Assembly: GCF_019207085.1 (NCBI RefSeq)
Contig: NZ_JAATOM010000006.1
Coordinates: forward strand, 62,001-126,000
Direction of reading: 5' to 3'
DNA: 64,000 nucleotides
From: Variovorax sp. dw_308
GTDB lineage: Bacteria; Pseudomonadota; Gammaproteobacteria; Burkholderiales; Burkholderiaceae_C
Made by a program: the position numbers and the translations under genes. The notes under the pieces are model-generated. The model saw only the letters and a program-made list of their open reading frames with translations. It had not been told where the DNA came from and searched no databases. The number at the start of each line of letters is the position of its first letter. Within the stretch, counting starts at the first letter, position 1. This document shows positions 60,501 through 64,000 of the stretch, in pieces.

Positions 60501-60826
60501 CCATTGCCGGCATACGAGCCGACTTCCGTGTCATTGACCGCACCGGCGCCACCCGTGCTGTCCCGGCCGCCTGCACCGGACCAGAGGACGGGATTGGCCG
60601 GATGGCCGCCCGCACCGCCATCGCCAGCCGCGGCCGAGCCCACGGCCAGCAACATCGTGGCCGCGATGGCGATCGCCCGCACGCGAGCGCCGTGAACCGC
60701 GGTGGCGCTTCCAGCACTTGCGCCAATGTCGCTGGCGGAACCGCTGACCCGGCCACGCGCGATCTCCGAAACGGCCTGCCAGCATCCAAGCGCTTTGTTG
60801 AAAACGACGCGATATACGCAGTTCAT
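57509..60826 (-). CDS. Autotransporter with Gly-rich passenger (type Va)
   Basis: A 1105-residue outer-membrane autotransporter. It starts with an extended signal region (MNCVYRVVFNKALGCWQAVSE, then IAIAATMLLAVGSAAA). The passenger has a Gly-rich part at about residues 68-410 with many GGxGG units, then beta-helix and passenger-associated repeats such as LVLAGANNYGGATNVNAGT. A Pro/Ala linker lies at about 743-775, and the last 300 residues are a beta-barrel ending in Val-Arg-Trp. It is likely a surface adhesin or biofilm factor. The ATG at 60826 has AGGGGGA before it. Confidence 0.92.
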   Translation of the reverse strand: MNCVYRVVFNKALGCWQAVSEIARGRVSGSASDIGASAGSATAVHGARVRAIAIAATMLLAVGSAAAGDGGAGGHPANPVLWSGAGGRDSTGGAGAVNDTEVGSYAGNGGNATPAGPTAGTNASIGTLGSDPTFLGGDGAGGAAGTAAAPNGAPGQDDPTTGNGFGGGGAGGNAGATGVVTSNSSTVVGGSGGKGGNGFWAAGGGGGGGYGVVIDPSVTAIGNSGSISGGRGGDGGTAASQGGGGGGGGTAVYFAPADPASVAANSGSITGGNGGNGGDGLVRNNRSSGGGGGGGNGIALMSGRLDNKAGAAISGGNGGSGGVGNPTIEGGPSGGGGSGGDAVNVAATGAQVVNAGNLSGGNGGVAGASTGPRGAAGAAGVGVNVVGDGNSVVNAGSISGGLGGDGVTRGNAVTIAGNNNTLELQSGYGFTGNAVATGAANAFALGGNTDAAFGVSAIGNQYQGFTDFRKTGASTWTLNGIQPGVTPWTVKAGALSIADDASLGALSGALTLDGGALQTTADIATARQLKLGAGGATLRTNAGTTLSLGTGMTGAGGLAKEGAGTLVLAGANNYGGATNVNAGTVRAAAANALSAASAHTVGAGATLDLAGFNQTVASLANAGTVSLLGAVPGTTLTVTGPYVGNNGVLRLGTALGDSGSPSDRLLLSGATAVATGTTSVQVTSLGGLGARTTGNGIEVIGTANGGSIGANAFALAGGHVDAGAFEYRLNTMASGGYLRSDVEVPPPPPPAPPPAPAPAPAPAPAPAPAPAPEDVVKQQAPAPASVTVPAYRAEVPLLAALPEQFRQRNYAMLGNLHQRVGDDAGMTDGSRQGWARVISVENTISQQGTVSPRSSGRVTGFQAGTDLLANGGWRAGLYVGQLDGDMQVNGFSGGVLNRAVGSNDQRNQYLGAYATYRGPSGFYADTVVQAGRHRYTSSTGTSLPISGKGDSLVMSLELGQSIRLAPNWTIEPQVQIAHQSLSLDSAWIPGATLVRQWTTDGWLARAGVRVKGDITTGVGVLQPYGRVNLYASTNGTDVTNFGTLAGNTAILTNTGGSSGEVAVGATLSVTPVVSLYGEVGKLWALGGDTHVRSSLNGSLGVKVRW

Positions 60827-60883
60827 CAGAAGTCCCCCTGTTTCCTTGTTGAGATCGGCACTCCGGTCGTGAGACATTTCCAC

Positions 60884-61065
60884 GTCTCGTGACGGGTATT
60901 TCGCACAACTTAAGTACTCAAGTTTCTATTTGACACGGGGTGTGACTTTTGAGTTACGCAAAATTCCCGGTTTTGGTGCTCTGCGAAGGCGCAGAAGCGC
61001 ACGGTCCGTCGTTCCGCGACGAGAAACCGGCATTAGTCGACGACCGCGCCGGCTAGCCTCGGTGC
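60884..61065. promoter_or_regulatory. Divergent control region with two near-palindromes
   Basis: CTTAAGTACTCAAG (60909-60922) and TTTTGAGTTACGCAAAA (60947-60963) are palindromes with one mismatched pair each. The region is A/T-rich compared with the rest. TTGACA at 60930-60935 points toward the EamA gene. I see no gene in it. Confidence 0.4.
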
Positions 61066-61917
61066 ATGCCAAAGTCGTATCTCCATGCCTTGGGGGCCAT
61101 TGCGCTCTGGGCCACCCTTGCCTCGCTCGGAACCGCGCTGTCGCATGTGCCGCCCTTTCTCCTGACCGGCCTGTCCCTGGCGATAGGCGGCCTGCTCAGC
61201 CTGCCGAGCGTGCTGCGCGACCGGGCCGTCTGGCGCATACCGCCTCGCACCTTGGCGCTGGGCGTGTACGGCCTGTTCGGCTTCCACTTCCTGCTGTTCC
61301 TGGCGTTGCGGCACGCGCCGCCGGTGGAAGCCAACCTGGTCAACTACCTGTGGCCGCTGCTGATGGTGGTGCTGGCGCCGGTGCTGCTGGCGGGCGTCTC
61401 GTTGCGGCCTGCGCACCTGGTGGCGGCGTTGCTGGGCTTCACCGGCGCGGCCATCGCGATCCTCGGCGCGCGCGACGGCACGGCCGGCGCGACCACCGAG
61501 ACCTGGGGCTTCGCGCTGGCCGCCGGTTCGGCGTTCATCTGGTCCAGCTATTCGCTGTGGACACGGCGGGTGCCGGCGTTCTCGACCGCGGCCATCGGGC
61601 TGTTCGGGTTGGTCTCGGGGATGCTCTCGCTGGCGTGCCATGCGGTGCTGGAGCCGTCGGCGAGCCTGTCGATGCGCGACTGGCTGCTGCTGGCCGTGTG
61701 CGGGCTCGGACCGCTCGGCGCTGCCTTCTACCTCTGGGACATGGCCCTGAAAGGCGGCGACGTGCGCCAGATCGGCATCCTGAGCTACCTCACGCCGCTG
61801 GCGTCGACGGCCTTGCTGCTGGTGGTGACGGGCCGGCCGCTGAGCTGGACGATTGCGCTTGCCGCGGCGCTGATCATTTCCGCGGCCGTGCTGGGCGCGC
61901 GTACGAAATCCGCCTGA
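61066..61917 (+). CDS. EamA/DMT-family transporter
   Basis: A 283-residue inner-membrane protein with ten predicted helices in two EamA halves (ALGAIALWATLASLG and WGFALAAGSAFIWSSYSLW). Proteins of this kind export amino acids or metabolites; this one has a YddG-like look. The substrate is unknown. Confidence 0.87.
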   Translation: MPKSYLHALGAIALWATLASLGTALSHVPPFLLTGLSLAIGGLLSLPSVLRDRAVWRIPPRTLALGVYGLFGFHFLLFLALRHAPPVEANLVNYLWPLLMVVLAPVLLAGVSLRPAHLVAALLGFTGAAIAILGARDGTAGATTETWGFALAAGSAFIWSSYSLWTRRVPAFSTAAIGLFGLVSGMLSLACHAVLEPSASLSMRDWLLLAVCGLGPLGAAFYLWDMALKGGDVRQIGILSYLTPLASTALLLVVTGRPLSWTIALAAALIISAAVLGARTKSA

Positions 61918-61928
61918 TCCCGCGCATC

Positions 61929-61953
61929 GGCGCATGCCGCCGCTGCATGCGCC
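61929..61953. other. Perfect hairpin after the EamA gene
   Basis: GGCGCATGC-CGCCGCT-GCATGCGCC, a 9-bp stem starting 11 bases after the stop. It may end or protect the message. A second inverted pair, CGATTTCG (61979-61986) and CGAAATCG (62024-62031), lies before zwf. Confidence 0.5.
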
Positions 61954-62069
61954 CACGCCAAATTTGCGGAGCGCGAATCGATTTCGCCGGTCATCATCTG
62001 CAGGTGCGCTGCGGCGCTGGCATCGAAATCGCTTGCCCGCCGCAGACGACAACTCCAGGGTGACAAAAG

Positions 62070-63533
62070 ATGGCAAAGATTCCTCCCGGCGTCGGTCCGC
62101 GGTTTCCGCAAGTGGTGGTGCTGGTCGGCGCGACCGGCGACCTCGCGCGGCGCAAGCTGCTGCCGGGCTTGTTCCACCTGTGCAGCACGGGCTTCATCCC
62201 GGGGTGCCGGATCATCGGCGTGTCGCTCGACGAAATCGATGTCGAAGGCTTTCGCAAGTCCGCCCGATCGGCGCTCGACGAGTTCGGCAGCCGCAAGGTC
62301 ACGCAGGCCGCGTGGGACACCTTTGCCGCGACGCTCGACTACGTGCCGCTGTCGGCCGGCGCCCCAGCGCTGCGCGAGGCCGTCGAGCGTGCGGAGCAAT
62401 CCTTCGGCGCCGAATGCCGGCGCCTGCACTACCTGAGCGTGCCGCCCAACGCGGCGCTGACCGTGGTGCGCATGCTGGGCGAGGCGGGGCTGGTGGAGCG
62501 CTCGCGCATCGTCATGGAAAAGCCCTTCGGCACCGACCTGAAGAGCGCGGTCACCCTCAACAGCAAGCTGCACGAGGTGTTCCAGGAGGAGCAGATCTTC
62601 CGCATCGACCACTTCCTCGGCAAGGAGCCGGCGCAGAACATCCTGGCCTTCCGCTTTGCCAACGGCCTGTTCGAGCCGATCTGGAACCGCAACTTCATCG
62701 ACCACGTGCAGATCGACGTGCCCGAGACGCTGGGCCTCGGCAAGCGGGCCGGCTTCTACGAGCAGACGGGTGCCTACCGCGACATGGTCGTCACCCACCT
62801 GTTCCAGATCCTCGCGTTCATGGCGATGGAGCCGCCGACCGCGCTCGACCCGGCGCCGATCAGTGAGGAGAAGAACAAGGTCTTCCGCAGCATGGAGCCG
62901 ATCGTGCCGAGCGACGTGGTGCGCGGCCAGTACATGGGCTACCGCGGCGAGGAAGGCGTGGACCCGGACTCCGACACCGAGACCTTCATCGCGCTGAAAT
63001 GCCACATCGACAACTGGCGCTGGGCCGGCGTGCCCTTCTACCTGCGCACCGGCAAGCGCCTGGCCGAGGGGCAGCGCATCATCTCGATTGCGTTCCGCGA
63101 GCCGCCCAAGAGCATGTTCCCGCCGGGCTCGGGCGTCGGCGCGCAGGGGCCGGACCACCTGACCTTCGACCTGGCGGATGCCTCGAAGATGTCGCTGTCG
63201 TTCTACGGCAAGCGACCCGGGCCCGGCATGCGACTGGACAAGCTGAGCCTGCAGTTCGCGATGCGCGACACCGGGCTGGCGGGGGAAGTGCTCGAAGCCT
63301 ACGAGCGGCTGATCCTCGATGCGATGCGCGGCGACCGCACCTTGTTCACCACGGCGGAAGGCATCGAGCGGCTGTGGGAGGTGTCGACGCACTTGCTCGA
63401 ATCGCCGCCGCCGGTGCGGCTCTACGAGCAGGGCTCATGGGGGCCGAAGGCGGTGCACCAGTTGATCGCGCCGCACGCGTGGCGACTGCCCTTCGAGCGG
63501 GCTTGGCGCGATCCGAACAAGGCCGGCAGCTGA
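62070..63533 (+). CDS. zwf: Glucose-6-phosphate dehydrogenase
   Basis: A 487-residue enzyme that oxidises glucose 6-phosphate and makes NADPH for the pentose phosphate and Entner-Doudoroff routes. The coenzyme loop is VLVGATGDLARRKLLPG and the active-site signature is RIDHFLGKE (residues 178-186, with His 181 and Lys 185). The rest shows the usual substrate motif YRDMVVTHLFQILAF. No other pathway genes are adjacent. Confidence 0.97.
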   Translation: MAKIPPGVGPRFPQVVVLVGATGDLARRKLLPGLFHLCSTGFIPGCRIIGVSLDEIDVEGFRKSARSALDEFGSRKVTQAAWDTFAATLDYVPLSAGAPALREAVERAEQSFGAECRRLHYLSVPPNAALTVVRMLGEAGLVERSRIVMEKPFGTDLKSAVTLNSKLHEVFQEEQIFRIDHFLGKEPAQNILAFRFANGLFEPIWNRNFIDHVQIDVPETLGLGKRAGFYEQTGAYRDMVVTHLFQILAFMAMEPPTALDPAPISEEKNKVFRSMEPIVPSDVVRGQYMGYRGEEGVDPDSDTETFIALKCHIDNWRWAGVPFYLRTGKRLAEGQRIISIAFREPPKSMFPPGSGVGAQGPDHLTFDLADASKMSLSFYGKRPGPGMRLDKLSLQFAMRDTGLAGEVLEAYERLILDAMRGDRTLFTTAEGIERLWEVSTHLLESPPPVRLYEQGSWGPKAVHQLIAPHAWRLPFERAWRDPNKAGS

Positions 63534-63582
63534 TTCTTATCAGCTTTCCACGGCGTGCGCGCCACCCACGACGCATGAAACC

Positions 63583-63682
63583 GGCGAGCAAAGCGAAGCC
63601 CGTTCGTGGCCCCCCCGTGGAACCGGCTTTGCCGGGCCGCTGGGTCCGCTCCCTCGAGGGGGAAGCGCCTCCGGCGCTTCGG
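63583..63682. repeat. Dispersed GC-rich intergenic element
   Basis: It contains GGCGAGCAAAGCGAAGCC (63583-63600, also at 16481), a palindrome CCCTCGAGGG (63653-63662) and a perfect hairpin GAAGCGCC-TCC-GGCGCTTC (63664-63682). It fills most of the gap between zwf and the convergent hydrolase and may act as a bidirectional terminator. Confidence 0.6.
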
Positions 63683-63691
63683 AGGTGGGTG

Positions 63692-64000
63692 TCAAGCCCC
63701 GCGCAAGAAGGCTTCGAAGCGACTGACCAGCGCGATGGGTGTTTCCTCCATCGGATAGTGGCCGGCATTGCCGATCACCTCGAGCCGCGCCTGCGGATAG
63801 TGCAGCATCCACGTCGCCTTGCTGGTCTCGGCGCCGAGGGCCGGGTCATGCTCGCCGGGCAGCACCAGCACCGGCAGGTTCTTGCCCTGGATACGTGGCG
63901 CGATATCGGTCTTGGCCCAGGCCTGCAGGTAGCCGGCCACGGCCTCTTCGTCCGAGTTCGCCACCGAGGCGGCCACCATCGCGTCCAGCCAGGTGCCGGT
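63692..64000 (-). CDS. Alpha/beta hydrolase, 3' part
   Basis: About 102 residues of the C-terminal part of an alpha/beta-fold hydrolase, cut by the end of the window. The probable acid lies in VLVLPGEHDPALG and the catalytic His in NAGHYPMEETP. The N-terminal part with the nucleophile lies beyond the window. The substrate is unknown. Confidence 0.8.
   Translation of the reverse strand, partial: TGTWLDAMVAASVANSDEEAVAGYLQAWAKTDIAPRIQGKNLPVLVLPGEHDPALGAETSKATWMLHYPQARLEVIGNAGHYPMEETPIALVSRFEAFLRGA

Noticed and set aside
57557..60892. A 1111-codon open frame on the plus strand
   Set aside because: Antisense to the autotransporter gene; the composition mirrors its Gly codons.

Overview
The window looks like chromosome from a high-GC beta-proteobacterium of the Comamonadaceae, most likely Variovorax or a close relative. 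The gene content supports this: a Bug/TctC-type binding protein, an HpxZ/AtzH-like protein, a dat-ybeD-lipB-lipA run next to an atpIBEFHAGDC operon, an ESPR-type autotransporter and GC-rich intergenic palindromes. I saw no rRNA, tRNA, insertion sequence, prophage or CRISPR array. The genus is inferred from gene content only.

Layout. 0-6.8 kb: a TetR repressor divergent from an AcrAB/MexAB-OprM-type tripartite efflux operon, with a palindromic operator between them. 6.9-14.4 kb: a membrane-anchored cytochrome c, a conserved hypothetical gene, a YheT-type hydrolase coupled to an NTF2-like protein, a membrane methyltransferase, an NAD-binding protein, and a lemA-TPM-TPM-nucleotidyltransferase run. 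14.4-22.5 kb: a dispersed inverted repeat, a cNMP-binding protein, pdeM, glutamine-dependent nadE, and small enzymes (hydrolase, VOC, YfcF-type GST, shortened cupin, thioesterase, trxC). 22.6-28.3 kb: the ligase-associated DNA repair operon exo-lig-lhr, every junction overlapping. 28.8-35.5 kb: a hexarate (glucarate/galactarate-type) catabolic cluster under a LacI-type regulator with three matching operators. 35.6-42.7 kb: an HpxZ-like protein, a DUF3617-type protein, and a sugar cluster (Gfo/Idh/MocA oxidoreductase, ribose-type ABC transporter, ROK regulator). 42.9-50.8 kb: the complete F1Fo ATP synthase operon with an Ala/Pro-rich lipoprotein gene inserted between atpG and atpD. 50.9-53.8 kb: dat, ybeD and lipoate synthesis genes lipB and lipA. 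54-64 kb: an acyl-CoA synthetase-like enzyme overlapping an ion permease, an AraC regulator, a large Gly-rich autotransporter, an EamA exporter, zwf, and the 3' part of an alpha/beta hydrolase.

How the genes work together. The efflux operon should be induced when its TetR repressor binds a ligand. In the hexarate cluster GudD makes a ketodeoxy-hexarate, the HpcH/HpaI aldolase splits it to pyruvate plus tartronate semialdehyde, and GarR reduces the latter to glycerate. The SMP-30 lactonase may feed in aldarolactones and the TctC protein may bind the substrate. Exo, Lig, Lhr and the detached PdeM form a known DNA repair module. The most unusual points are the lipoprotein in the atp operon with RNA hairpins flanking atpD, the hexanucleotide repeat inside lhr, a dispersed repeat that supplies the C-terminus of the exonuclease, the cupin lacking its second motif, the apparent CTG start of lipB, and the three-operator LacI circuit.
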